From Crocodylus rhombifer (taxonomy: Eukaryota; Chordata; Crocodylia; Crocodylidae): DNA of 64,000 nucleotides. The stretch lies in the NCBI GenBank assembly GCA_038503035.1, contig JAVSML010024317.1:434001-498000 (forward strand), given 5' to 3'. Positions 46,470 to 58,089 of this stretch are shown here, one piece after another. Within the stretch, counting starts at the first letter, position 1. Each line of letters starts with the position of its first letter. A program made the translations under genes and the position numbers. Below the pieces are notes generated by a model. The model ran no database searches. It worked only from the letters and a program-made list of their open reading frames with translations, and was not told where the DNA came from.

Positions 46470-47760
46470 CTGGTCAGTGCACTTGCGGGACCCCACTACC
46501 CACATCCTTCCCGGTTGATACAGACCCATCTACTACTACTCTCTGGGTGTGACTGCTTAGCCAATTTGCCACCCACTGGACTGTGTGAACATCTATGTCA
46601 CAGCCTCTTAATTTATTTATGAGACTAGGATGAGATACCGTACTGAAGGCCTTGCTAAAAGAAAACGACATCCACCTCTACTCCTGCATCTAAGCATTTT
46701 GTGACCCTGTCATAAAATGAAACCAGATTGGTCAGGCATTATCTACCTGCTACAAATCCATGCTGGTTGCCCTGCTGCATTATTTTTCCCACTGGACTCC
46801 CACAAATATGATCCTTCATAATCTTTTCAAAGACCTTTCCAAGGATGGAGCTGAGACTAACTGGTCTGTAGGTACTCAGATCCTCCTGCCTCCCCTTCTT
46901 GAAAATAGGGACTGCATTGGCCCTTTTCCAGTCCTCCTGGACCTGACCTGAGCTTCATGAGCACTCAAACAACTGTACCAATGTTTCTGCTATGACACCG
47001 GCCAATTCCTTCAGTACCCTTGGATGCAGCTCATCTGGGCCTGCTGACTTGAACACATCCAGACCATCCAAGTGACATTGCACCAAGTCAGCGTTGACAG
47101 TTGGTAGGCTGGTGTCCCTCTCATGCCCATCTAAGAACCCATTAGGAGACTTATCTTGAGCTCAGGAACACCGAAGCACAAAACTCATTGAATAGCTCAG
47201 CTTTGTCCCCTTTGTCTGTCACTAATTGCTCCTCCTTGTTCAGTATGGGTCCTATGCTGCTCTGCACCTTCCTTTTACTACCTACATACCTACGGCCTCT
47301 GAGAGCTGCCTCAAGAATTCCAAGTCTAGCTCTTCCTCTTGGCGTGGTGGTCTATAACAGACCTCCACCACCGAGTCCCTTTCCCCACAACCTCCATGTA
47401 TCCTAATCCACAATGCCTCAACTTTCTCCTCCTCTGATCCCATTTTGATTAGAGTAGATGTATAATGCTCCTTTACATAGAGAGCAACCCATTCGCTTTC
47501 CTCCCTACTCTGGCCCTTCTGTACAACCTGTAGCCCTTAATGTGTACCGGTCCCACCAGGTTTCTGATAGCCCCACTAAATCGAAGTTATTATCTGCAAG
47601 CAGAAGTGTGAGTTCTTCCTGCTTGTTCCCTGTGCTCCAGCATTAGTATAGAGGCACTTGAGCCCTCCAAATGGTGCCTTTGATACCCCCTCTCCCACCT
47701 ATCTGATGCCCAAAGGGCCCCTTGTTACTTATCTGGGGTGTACTGCTGCATGTCTTGCAG
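46470..47760 (-). mobile_element. CR1-family LINE fragment (endonuclease remnant and RT), decayed
   Basis: On the minus strand, RT features include FSFSKAFSTVSHPSL, the RT block A (D replaced by S: FSKAFS), followed by CDIDVHTVQWVANWLSSHTQRVVVDG, SGVPQ, and upstream GPDELHPRVLKEL-like sequence around 47030. Farther upstream (47340-47370) GGTCTATAACAGACCTCC corresponds to the endonuclease VYYRPP motif, joined closely to the RT linker, which suggests an internal deletion near 47290-47340. Stops and frameshifts are frequent. The family is distinct in detail from the 61251 copy. Confidence 0.75.
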
Positions 47761-47772
47761 ATTAGTTGAAAC

Positions 47773-47876
47773 ATTTCATAGACATTAGGGGCTGGAAGGG
47801 ACCTCATAAGATCATAGAGTCCAGCCCCCCTGCCACAGACAGGAAGTCAGCTGGGATCAAGTGATCCCACCCCCAG
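47773..47876 (-). mobile_element. CR1 LINE 3' end, ~100 bp
   Basis: CATTTCATAGACATTAGGGG, GGCTGGAAGGGACCTCATAAG and AGTCCAGCCCCCCTGCC match the CR1 3' end as at 61251. Only this terminal stub is present. Confidence 0.85.
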
Positions 47877-47931
47877 CACAGTGCCCCCTACCCAGCACAG
47901 CACATGCATGTGTCCGTGCATGAATGTGCAC

Positions 47932-47998
47932 CATGCGCACGCACACACACGCGCACACGCACGCGCGCGCACACACACACACACTCTCTTTCTTTCTT
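47932..47998. repeat. (CA)n/(CG)n microsatellite
   Basis: A mixed CACACA and CGCGCG dinucleotide tract ending in TCTTTCTTTC. Confidence 0.9.
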
Positions 47999-48159
47999 TG
48001 GCCACCACTGAACAGCACAGCAGGGGCACTGAGACAGCAGCACAGCAAAGGCCATCCTTGACTGCTCAGGGCAGCACAGATTCTGGGAGCATGAGGGGAG
48101 TTCCCCACCCTATCACTGTTGGGCAGCAGCTAGAGGTATATTGTGCAAACACACACATG

Positions 48160-48265
48160 CCCACTGTTTGTATACGTGTTGTGCTGTGAGTGTTTGTGTT
48201 ATGGTGGGAGTGAGTGGATGTGTTGTACTGTGTGTGTTGTGTGCTGTGTGTGTAGCTGCCTAGCC
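48160..48265. repeat. GT-rich low-complexity tract
   Basis: Repeated GTGTTGTGCTGTGTG-type sequence without a fixed period. Confidence 0.7.
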
Positions 48266-48517
48266 CAGCAGCTCCCTTCCTCCCCTTCCTCCTCTCCCCC
48301 TCCCCTTGCAGCCTGGCTGATCCCCTCCCCACTCACCAGCAGCTGCTTCACTGTCCAGGATGTGGAGGGCTGGGGCAGATAATGGAGCCCAGGAGGACAG
48401 CTGGTCCCCCTAGGAGCAGTACCTCCTGGGATACTGGAAGACTGTAAATTGTTCATTGGATCTTCTGTGAATAATTAGAAGTTGAATTGGAATAGAACAC
48501 TTTTTAAGACCTAGAGA

Positions 48518-48777
48518 GATGATATGCACCAACTGTTCAAACTGAAATATTATCTGGACCTCAGTGCCACTGTAGGGGGGGTGCCAGTATGGGATTATAA
48601 GTGTATACAGCTGGAAAGAGAATCTACAATTCAGTGGTAAAGGATCGTGGATTTCAAATAGTTTTAAAAATGGGGTGAGGGAGAGGAAGTAATGCAGAAA
48701 GAAAAGTGTTAAGGAGCCAAAGTGAGTGCTATATGAAAAGATGGTAAAAACACATGGAATAAATAAATCACAGGTCA
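48518..48777 (-). mobile_element. Penelope-like 3' region, inverted partner of 45882-46123
   Basis: This segment is about 240 bases of the same sequence as 45882-46123, on the opposite strand. It lacks the terminal GTTTAATAAAAGATATC block. At its other edge it abuts a CR1 whose C-terminus is cut at DSFKKHLDI. Confidence 0.7.
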
Positions 48778-49318
48778 AGTTGTCCCAGCAAATATCCAGA
48801 TGTTTTTTGAAAGAGTCCAGAGTAGGTGCTTGCACCCTCTCTGGGGGGAGTCTGTTCCAGACCCTGGACACATGCATTGTGAAGAACTTTTTTCTTATGT
48901 CTAATCTAAATCAGCCTTCCTGGAGGTTATGGCTGTTAGACCTTGTTATTCCTTGGGGAGCTCTGGTGAACAGCTATTCTCCCAGGTCCTGATGTACCCC
49001 TCTTATATATTTGTAGGCTGCTACCAAGCCTGCCCTGAGCCATCTCTTTTCCAGACTGAAGAATCCCAAATCCCTCAGTCTCTCCTTGTATGGCCTGTCC
49101 TCCAGGCCTTGGATCATATGAGTGGCTCTCCTCTGGACTCTCTCAAGCTTCTCCACATCCTTCCTGAAGTGGGGGGCCCAAAACTGGATGCAGTACTCCA
49201 GCTGCAGCCTCAGCAAGGCAGAGTAAAGATATATGAGATCTATGTCATCTCCCTTGTCCAGGGCTTGTGTCACCTGGTCACAGAAGGAGAAGAGGTTGGT
49301 CAGGCAAGAAGAACTTAC
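48778..49318 (-). mobile_element. CR1 LINE fragment with in-frame internal deletion
   Basis: On the minus strand QALDKGDDIDLIY, from the start of RT block A, runs directly and in frame into LYSALLRLQLEYCIQFWAPHF, which belongs well downstream of the RT. The normal KAFDxVSH, GVPQGS and FADD blocks are missing, so several hundred bases were lost with the junction at about 49229. The C-terminal part continues QRRATHMIQGLEDRPYKERL and YKYIRGVHQDLGE, then a frameshift, VWNRLPPERVQAPTLDSFKKHLD, and stops at the neighbouring repeat. Confidence 0.8.
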
Positions 49319-50403
49319 TCTGCTTAATTTACTTTTCCAAGAGAAATGTCAAGCAAATAGGTCAGTCCAAAGCTCCCAGACCTGGCCTGGCATCAGGTTC
49401 ATTGAACAAGTTCAAAAAGGTCTTGTTCCTGAAGAGATCGTTGTTCCTGGGTATTCACAATTGTGTATCACCTGTTAGGCTATCAGTTAACTATCCTTTA
49501 AGGAATTATTCAGAGAACAGACACCCCAGTGACTGACCATCAAACTAGACCAGGTTCAAATCTCATCAGAACTACTATGGGGCAAAAGAGGCATTTCAGA
49601 AACTTTTGGCAATAGCAGCAGTGCCTTGTTCCTATTTTATTTGTAAGAGAGAATGTGTTTTATTCCCCACCTCCTCTGGCACCTAGTTAACAAGTTTCTC
49701 TCTTTTGGTTTCCTTTCTGAGTTTTTCACAACTTTTTTCCCTTTATGTAATATTTCTCCATTACTTAAGTAGACTTAATTGCCTGCAGTGACTGATAAGG
49801 AGCAACACAAAGTGGAAGAATTTTAAACAGTTGACAAGATTTTTGACAGGTCTTCTTTCCCTGCAAGGTTACTTCACGTCTAAATGGGCTCTGGTAATAA
49901 CACAAGTAACATTCAGATCCAGAACAAATATCAATGCAAGCTGACTTTCTCTTTTGACCCTTGTCTCTGTGTTTGTCAAGATATGTATTTAACTTATTTC
50001 AGGAAGCCAAGAGCAGCTTTATTTTGTGTATAAAGCCTGCCTGTCTCTGAGTAAATTGTAAAAAAAGTGCTTATACCAAAAAAACAAGAAAACCCTAAAA
50101 CCATTTTCCCCCACCTTGAACTTAAAATAGCAAAAAGGGCAGTCAGCACTTTTGTTCACAGCCCTGGAATCCTTGCACAATTCTGATTCGATCAGTGAGT
50201 AGGTCAGGTATTTTTGATACTTGTATATGTCCACAGGGAATGAGGCTATGCTTTCCTGCTGTCACTACTGGAAACCAGATGTCCCTGGGAAGGTTCTTTC
50301 AGAAATGATATTACATATAGGTCAGCAGTTTAGGATGTGTGGTGTCTTTTGGGGAAGGGGAAGGAATATTGTAGAGGGGTATCAGGCAGTCAAATGCACA
50401 CTG
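49319..50403. other. No gene seen
   Basis: AT-rich sequence; nothing recognisable. Confidence 0.5.
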
Positions 50404-52154
50404 TAAGGGTGTGTCTACATGTGCAAATAAATGTGATTACATTTAATGCACATTAACCTGCATTAAGTGATTTTGGGCAGGTGGCTGCACATGCAGAGAC
50501 TTGGAACTAAAGTTAGTCCCAAGTCCCTGCAGTCCTGCCATGTGTCCCTGTGGCCACTGGGTGGAGCTCCAGCCTCCAGCACTTGGCAACCATGTTGAAG
50601 CCAGACCCAGCTGCCAGCACTTTCAAGCCATCTTGGAAATTCTGATCCCTGGCTGGCACCAGCTCCCTCCTTGCTTACCCTGTCTCCCCATGCCAGGGCT
50701 GCTCAAACCTCTGCCCTTGCCCCTGCCAGCAATGTCCAGTGCCCCACTGCTCCAGCCCAGCCCCTGCCAGCGATGACCAGTGCTCTGCACTCCTGCTGGC
50801 CATGGTGCTGGCTCTAGCAGCCCCCCACCCCCTGCTCAGGCCCCAGGAAAACCATGCACCCATCAGTGGGGGCCAAGGCATCAGCTGTGGGAGCCCTTGG
50901 TAAACCCCCTCCTCCTGCACTCCCTGCTTCAACCCACCTGCCCCACCTCACATACATCCCCTACCCCTTGCCCACCCTCAGCACCACCCTCAGGACACAC
51001 ACATGGGTGAAACAAAAAGATTTATTACCTCACAACACCCATCCCCATTCCTCACCCCCCTTGACAAACAGAACCTGCTCCCCCTTCCCCCCTCAACCAA
51101 CAGTGCCCCTCCACTGCCCTTCCCACCCACAACAATTAAAAACCCTCTTCTAGGTGGAAAACTATATACAGTAACTTTGGTCTTCAAGCCCAGAGTGGGT
51201 GGCCTAGGGGGCACAGCCTGCAGCAGTTGCCCAGCACCTCAGCCCCTGGATATTCCCCTATGGGTCTGGGAGCCATGCCACCCCTGCAGGTGGTGTCCTG
51301 ATGCACAGCCAGGTCTTTGGCTGCATGGTGCAGGGGGAGTAGTGGATTTGGGCCCAGGTAGGCAGTGGCAAGTCTAGGGCAGGCGTCAGGTCAGTGTCTG
51401 CTGGGCAGGAGGTACCACAAGGTCATGCACCTCCTTTCGAGCCCAGTTGGGGATCCTAGCAGTCAGGTTGAGCATGCACACAAGTGGGGCTGGGGCTTGA
51501 CAGGGAGGGGGACGAGGATTACATGGTCATCCCATGCTGGCTCTCTGAGCCCCCACGTGGCTGGCCCTGGACAGCTGCCAGCAGCACTCAGCGGGGAGCA
51601 CAGGGGCTGGGAGCCGTCCGGCAGAGGCACTTTACCACAGCACCTACAAAGAGATGCTGCTGGGGATGAACAGCAGCAGGGAGCAGGTCCTGGCCCTGTT
51701 GCCAGAGACAGCCAGGCAGCAGCCCTGGGGAGAAAACATGGGGCCTGCTGGGTTCTTGTACACAAGAACAGGCTTGTCTGGGCTCCTGGTGTGTGTGCCC
51801 CAAGGCACAAAATGTCTGCAGGCTTTTATAGCCTTCAGCTAGGGGCTGCCAGAGAGCAGGCCAGCCCTGGTGCAGGAGAGGCAACAAGCCAGGATCCCTG
51901 GTGCTAGGTTTAGGCCAGCCCCCTAATAGCTGGACAGATCCAGCACTAAAGCCAGTGCTGGGTCACATGTACACATGCATTAATGCTCATTAACTAACTG
52001 TTTCTAAATCTGATACCTGTACTGATGTATCAAATTTAGGTGTGATTAGCCATTTTTAATGTGCAGTAAGGGTGCACACATGCAGACACACATCTGTAAC
52101 GCACATTAAATTAGGCTGATGCACATTAACGCATCTTGTGTATATGTGTCCTAT
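50404..52154. mobile_element. Large DNA transposon-like element, 1.75 kb (Harbinger-like family)
   Basis: The body 50407-52151 starts GGGTGTGTCTACATGTGCAA and its reverse-complemented end reads GGACACATATACACAAGATGC. Both ends are followed inward by TTAATG-GCACATTAA-like sequence (TTAATGCACATTAACC and GCGTTAATGTGCATCAG). TAA and TAT flank the element, a degenerate 3-bp duplication. The GC-rich interior has a plus-strand open stretch of 180 codons (51365-51907) without a recognisable domain. On the minus strand an AATAAA at 51021-51026 and an NWARKEVHDL-like segment near 51440 faintly recall a Myb/SANT start, but this is too weak to call. Confidence 0.5.
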
Positions 52155-55100
52155 GTCAAATGCCTGGGTGAGTTGCAGCAGGTGACAGCAAAGTCTTAAA
52201 TCCCTTTTAAACTATAGATTATTTTAATCTTTAGTGTATTACCTGATTATCTCTTAATGTTTTAGCAGCTTTGTCTGTGACCTTCAGTAGATTTTAGTCT
52301 TTAATCTTACACATTCCTAGCCAGCAGCTCATCAGCTTTACATCCTCAAAAGTCACTGATTGAAGGCTAGATCCAAAAATAGGACTTACACTTGATGCAT
52401 TTTACACTAAACTTTGTCACTGGTTAAAAAAAAGGGGGAATTGTCCCTTGAGCAGTGTTCAGAGCCCAGAACCCTCCCTTCCTAACAATGTGCCTTAACC
52501 ACTAACTACTTCCTGACTTCTTGTTTCCTCTCCTTCTGGCCCTGGGAATCTTGTGTTACTTACAGGATACAACGGGAGAGTTGGAGGGTGACCCCATTCA
52601 GAATAACTTGGTCATTAGGGCATTTGCTTGAGAGGTGAGATGTGTAATCATGAATCCCTTCATGCTGAGAATAGAATTGACTCCAGTTCCATTCCACTAT
52701 CTGGGTTAATTGTTTTAAAAGTTAAGCTGCTTAGAAGATGGTGAATGGTGGGATAAGAACAACACGCCTTTTTAAAAGATAAGACAGTGGACCCTTAGGT
52801 TTCTTAGAAAATGAAATGGACAGAGACACTTAAGTTCTGGAGAAGAACAAAGTTTCAGATGCATAGCTGTATTTAATATTTCTCATTGTCCAGTTGTAGG
52901 CAAAAGAGCAGGTTATAACTGCTTGGTCTGTGGGTCTTTTGGCTCATTCTTCTGAGCTATCACACTCCCACACAGTAGAGGAGACACAGTAGGCGGGGGT
53001 CAGGTACTTAACTCAGGATTTTAGAATTCCCTCCTGGACCAGGCATGGACCAAGTTTAATATTGCAATGCCTAATATGTAGGCACACGAAATCCTTTCTT
53101 AGATCTGACCCTTAGTCCAAAAGCTGTTTTTTTGAAAGTGCAGTAGACCAAATTTTATCTCTATTACTTTGTTGTAATGCTGGAGTAATTCCACCCAAAT
53201 GACATCATTTTCAGGGCATTTCAAAGTCTAATAGGCCAAAAGGAACATGGAGCATTTTTTATTATAAACTGCTCCAATACTGTCAGTACAACAAGCGAAT
53301 CATTACTCAAGTCATTATTCTGCTTGTTTAGCTCAAAGGTCACAGTCCCCATCCAGCAGTACACCAAGGCCACAGAATAATTACAGTCTATTGAACTGTT
53401 CCAGTAGACAGTCAGGGAGAGCAGTGACTGGATCCCACGCTTAGGTCTTCCTGTTCTGTTCACTGCTAGGTTAAATATAAAAGGAAAGATTTTGCTCTGT
53501 TTCAGTGATGAAGATCACAATGACTCCTATAGATCAATACCAAGTGCAAAGAATACTCTTTATATTGGGCTAGCAAAATTGTTACCAAGAAACCATCTGC
53601 TTAGAGGATAATAGAGTATAATAGCTATATATGGTATGGAAATATTACTATATGGGCTTGGTGGAATAAAGAAGAGCACAGATTAAAATAACTTGAAGGA
53701 CTCAGTTAACTTTGTAATACTTCAGAAAAAGTCAAGCAGTGCTGCATATGTTCCCTCACATAAATTAATACATATTATGCAGGTAGCTTCCAAGGTCTAG
53801 TCAGGCTTAGCCACAGGGATGCTGAAAAAATTAATTTCTGCTTTTTTGATGATTCTTAAAATGAATCTTTACAAAGATAAATTGCGTAATTCCATACTCC
53901 TTTCCATTTTCCTCTCTTCTACGCGCATGGATCATTGCTTAGTGCTGGGCATTAAGCAAATAATTGTATGTAACCAGAATCTTCCCTTCATGGTAATATT
54001 TCATTTCTTTTTTCACAGAAGTCTTAGGAAAAGCAGCAGGTTCACACTCTTGCAAGGGTACTATATACCATGACAGAGTAAAGTCTTTCTGTGGCACAAT
54101 ATAGTAATCAGAAGGAAATTGCACTATTCAAATTTACAGTCACAATACCTGTAACCATGCAATAATTGCTGTCATAGGAAGGCAGAAAATGTAGACCAAT
54201 CATTAAACAAATACTGTGACCATTAATAATAAGCACCACATAAACTGACAATTTTCTGCTAATCGTTATACTGTAGTTGCAGTGCAGTGTGTACATTCCT
54301 TTTCATAAATTAGGATGTTCATATGGAACTAAAAGAAGCACATACTTACAAAAATGCTTGATCTATTAAAGCATTCTGTAATGAGATACAGGTCTTTAAA
54401 TAACTTGCACAGTGTATAAAACACTACACACTTATGAATATGTATGTGTTTCTATGGGATCTATATTATGTACTCATGGGCGAATCTAGGTTTTTGAAAA
54501 GTGGCGTGCAGATGGTGTGGTGCATCACTCACAATGCAACACATTTTCTCCACTTAAAGAGAAACAAGAAGTTTTACTAATGTGCTAGAGGGCTAGCTTT
54601 ATATTATTCAGTTTAAGTTCAAGGCAAAAACAGATAGAACTTTATTGGTATGTGCACTAACTTGCTAGACAATGTATTCAATTTAAAACACAACAAACCA
54701 GGCAAAAATTGTCAAAAGATTTTGTTTTATTAGTGCTGTAGCATTATAGTTAAATGTACAGCTCTCATTCAGATTCATAAAACAAAATCTAGTCATCTTG
54801 AGTATCTTGACAGTGCCTTCAATACTTCACTGTGATTTTTCACAGCTGAATTAATATTACCACATCTGAGTTAAGGTTTTTAGCTAGAGATAAAAACCAT
54901 CTGCAGGGCTGTGAAATAGAAGAGAGAGCTTACCAGGAATGGCTAACAAATAGCATAATTGCAAAAGAAATTGCTTGAATAATGGAACAGCAAGACCATT
55001 AAAAATGAGAGAGGATCATTAACACCTGTGGAATGAAGAGAGATTAGCAGGAGTCAGGTAGATGATGAGCCGTGAAGTCAGTTGAATCCCTCAGAGTTGC

Positions 55101-55480
55101 CTGAATAAAAATGCTGCTGTCCTTCCCAAGCACTTTGTTTTAAAGTTTGGGTGGAGCAGGTATACAAAAGGAATGCAAATGTACTGCTGTACCCTCCCCC
55201 CCACTGCTCAGATCGACCCCTGTACATACTGTTGACTCCTTTCTGCCCTCAGTTGGTTTCCTGTTTCTAACAACACATCTTACTCTGGTTCTTTGTCTTT
55301 GCATTCTTGTCTCTCCTATATTTATGTTCTCATTTCCCAGTCTCCCATCTTTAATGATCTATTCAACCATCCTGCTTAACTCTTCACTTCCCTTTTACCT
55401 ACTGTAGACTCGTGTCTTCTAAAACATTGTCCTTGACACCTAGAATCATGTTACTTTCCTCATCAGTCCATTATCCAATG
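52155..55480. other. 3.3 kb without a recognisable gene
   Basis: AT-rich sequence. Near 54480 GGGCGAATCTAGGTTTTTG resembles a hAT end (CAGGGGCGGATCTAGG) but no second end was found. Confidence 0.5.
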
Positions 55481-55484
55481 TCAA

Positions 55485-55660
55485 ACCTGTAGCCTGGTAG
55501 TTAGACGACAACTGCTAGGAAGTTGGAGAGATGCAGGTTCATAATCCCCTCTGGGTGAGGGAGGCTTAGAACCTGTGTCTAGGTCAGTTGTCCAGGCTCA
55601 TGGGAGGGTAAGCGTTCTCTCCCACTGGCCTCAGACTTACACTTCGGTATATATGTACAT
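55485..55660 (+). repeat. tRNA-like (SINE-type) repeat
   Basis: TAGCCTGGTAGTTAGACGAC resembles a tRNA A-box, and GAGATGCAGGTTCATAATCC a B-box with conserved GGTTCRA, 40 bases apart. A reversed tRNA-like half may follow (AGAACCTGTGTCTAGGTCAG). This matches the tRNA-like repeats widespread in turtles and crocodilians. It does not fold as a functional tRNA. Confidence 0.45.
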
Positions 55661-56369
55661 ACTTATTCAGTTGCTGGCCAGTGCATAGCTTACTGCGCAC
55701 ATTTAGTAACAGAATCACAAGCTGTGTGAAGAGCCAAAAATGCCACCTCAGTGTCTGAGAAAATAGCATTTCTGCACATAAAGGGTAATAGAATCCAGCC
55801 CATTACATCTATCTTTTGTCTGACATTATGCTTTCCTCTCTAATTAGATAGTTCACTTAGACTTTCATACCAACTACATTTCTTTTGCAATGAGCTTTGC
55901 AGTTTTGCAGTGTTAGGTACAGACTTTTTAGTCTAGATCCTTGTTTAAATAACCCTTCTTTAAATTGATCTTTTTTTGTATAAATTAAATATCTTTGACA
56001 GGTTGTTGTCTTTTTTCACATACATCCTAAAAAAGATGGAATAACTAAGACAAATCTCCCTCTCCTACAAGTCTTTATCATAGTTTGAATAAAAAGAAGC
56101 ACTCACAGGTTTTGAACATGCAGGCTTTCCATTATCTAAGTCAGTTCTTTGGTCAAGCCTCTGATTTTCAAAGCAGCCCCATACATTCAAATACTCATCC
56201 TGGAAATTATGGGGGAATTGAGTATTTAATTAAACAGTTCATATTTTCCCTGGTGGTGTTACAGAGTCAAGCTAAATAAATATGAAGGAGCAGGTTCTCT
56301 GCTTTACTCTTCCTGAGTATATAAGAGCCTAGCCCAAGGGTAATTACAAACATTATGCTTGAAACAGTG

Positions 56370-56450
56370 GAATCACAGGCCTATTGGTTGAAATGCTCCA
56401 TGAGCAAGGGTTCAAACCACATCAACCACTTTTAAAAGGGCTGATAGTTG
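56370..56450 (+). repeat. tRNA-like (SINE-type) repeat fragment
   Basis: GGCCTATTGGTTGAAATGC followed by GCAAGGGTTCAAACCAC gives an A-box-like and a perfect B-box-like motif (GGTTCAAAC) at tRNA spacing. No acceptor stem pairs, so it is a relic repeat. Confidence 0.4.
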
Positions 56451-57435
56451 TAAATCTCCACTGCATCAGACGAAGTTGAAGTATTAAGTTAACTAGTATC
56501 AAGTTCACTGCATTTCAGTGAACGCTTGCATGTGTTCAAGCTGACTGCGGTTGCTGGTCTGACCTCCACAATCCCAGTGTGCAGTGCTTGTAATCCTCTC
56601 TTCCCCTTCAGGAAGACAATATGTAACTCTGGCTGGACTCCAATACTCTGTCTGTGCATTGAGCAAATCCTGTTTGCGTTGGAGAAGGAAAACCAAGCCC
56701 CTCTCTACAACTCTTTTGCCACAGTACAGTGCTCCAGGGGCACAAGAAGGGCTAAGGTAACCGTGTTCCCCTCACTCCAGATCCCCTAGACAGAGCTAGG
56801 GGTTGCATGCTCTGGGACAGTCTGCAGTTAGAGGGGCATGGCTGGCTTAGGCATGCCCAGCAGCTGCATGCCCTGGGAGAATCTGGGGCTGGGCAAACTT
56901 TGGGTCTCTCCCTGGGAGTCTTGGAGCAGGGAGGGAGGGGAATCTCTAAGTTGGGACTTCCCTGGGGTCATTGCTTGGGGTCTCTCCCCTGCAGCCTCAG
57001 AGCAGAGAGAGGGGGCAGGGCTCTTGTGACATGAGAGTTCCTCAGGGGGCATAGGTTCCTGTGGTGAGCAGCTAATCACCTGCCTCCAGCAATCCCTGTC
57101 AGCCAGGGAAGCCCACATAGCTGCCTGGGGCCCCTCCAGCTTCAGGGTGTTGCCAGCACAGGTAGTCTTCATGGATCCGGTCTCAAATGCTAAATGTGTC
57201 TACAGGGTGCATAAACCAGCTGAACTTCAACTGATTGAAGTAAATGCTTGCATACATCCTAAGAAGTAAGGCTGAAAGCTCCCATTGAAAGCTGGAGCTC
57301 TGGTACATGGTGTTCCTGCTCTGGAGCACAGTTGAACACCCTGTCCTGGAGGTTGTGACCCAGTTAATCACATCTTAAGTTGTGACCTGGCCACATGTCC
57401 AATCAGTTAATGGCATGATTAAAGAGGGAATAAGT

Positions 57436-57468
57436 CACAAAGTTATTCCACAAAAATGTGCAATAACT
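57436..57468. repeat. Hairpin shared with 36632-36663
   Basis: AAAGTTATTCCACA pairs with TGTGCAATAACTT with one mismatch around a short A-rich loop, reproducing the hairpin of the other family member. Confidence 0.75.
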
Positions 57469-57524
57469 TCATGGCTGTAGTACTGTGATACTATTAATTG
57501 AACACATAGTTAGGGGTGTCCTCA

Positions 57525-57790
57525 TGGCTGACAGTCCCATTGATTAAGCCTGGCTTCCAGTCATGAGGACTCACCATACATCCCCAGTGCTGGGGGTTTC
57601 ATTGGCTGAGCTGGGCTCCCAGCTGCAGGGACGTATGATGCATCTCTGTGGATGGGAGCCTGGCTCAGCTGACAGGACTCCCAGCTGTGGGGACATCTAG
57701 TGTGTCCTCACTTTTGGGATCCTGGGCTTTCAGCCATGGGGATGTCTAGTGCATCCTTGCAGTTGGGAGCCCCATCAACTGAGGGGGCTC
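57525..57790. repeat. Tandem array, ~55-65 bp unit, about 4-5 diverged copies
   Basis: Units carry a GGGAGCC or GGCTCCC-type block, GCTGGGG, GACATCTAGTGTGTCCTC or GATGTCTAGTGCATCCTT, for example at about 57650-57705 and 57705-57760. Confidence 0.6.
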
Positions 57791-58089
57791 CCATCCATGG
57801 CAGCTTGGTACTTGCCAGTGCAGGGGGTGCCCAGGAGTGTGATACCCAGCAATAAGGAATCTGATGTTCGATCCCAAAATCATACCTCTTGACATGCATA
57901 TGAAACCTACACATCTGGAGGGGCCTACATTGGCAGAGAGTGGCTGCTGGAAGGGAGAGTGAATAAGGTATGACCAGGGTTTTTTCCACTGTTTTTCTCC
58001 TGCTTGTTGTCTCCAATGTTTAAGGTCTAGGAAATTATGATTCAGAGGCGGTATCCCTAACTCCCATGCTCAATAGCTACTGATACACC

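Larger units (their letters stand above)
57190..57925. mobile_element. DNA transposon-like element, 0.74 kb, reversed relative of 35649-36778
   Basis: It begins near ATGTGTCTACAGGGTGC and ends CCTACACATCTGGAGGGGCC, which matches the reversed start of the 35649 element (CCTGCACATGTAGAGGGACC). Shared interior blocks in the same order are GTGACC, CACAAAGTTATTCCACAAAAATGTG, and ACTATTAATTGAA. It also carries a tandem array (57525-57790). I could not find a clean 3-bp duplication. Confidence 0.5.

Noticed and set aside
51365..51907. 180-codon open frame on the plus strand
   Set aside because: GC-rich low-complexity sequence inside a transposon-like element, with no recognisable domain.
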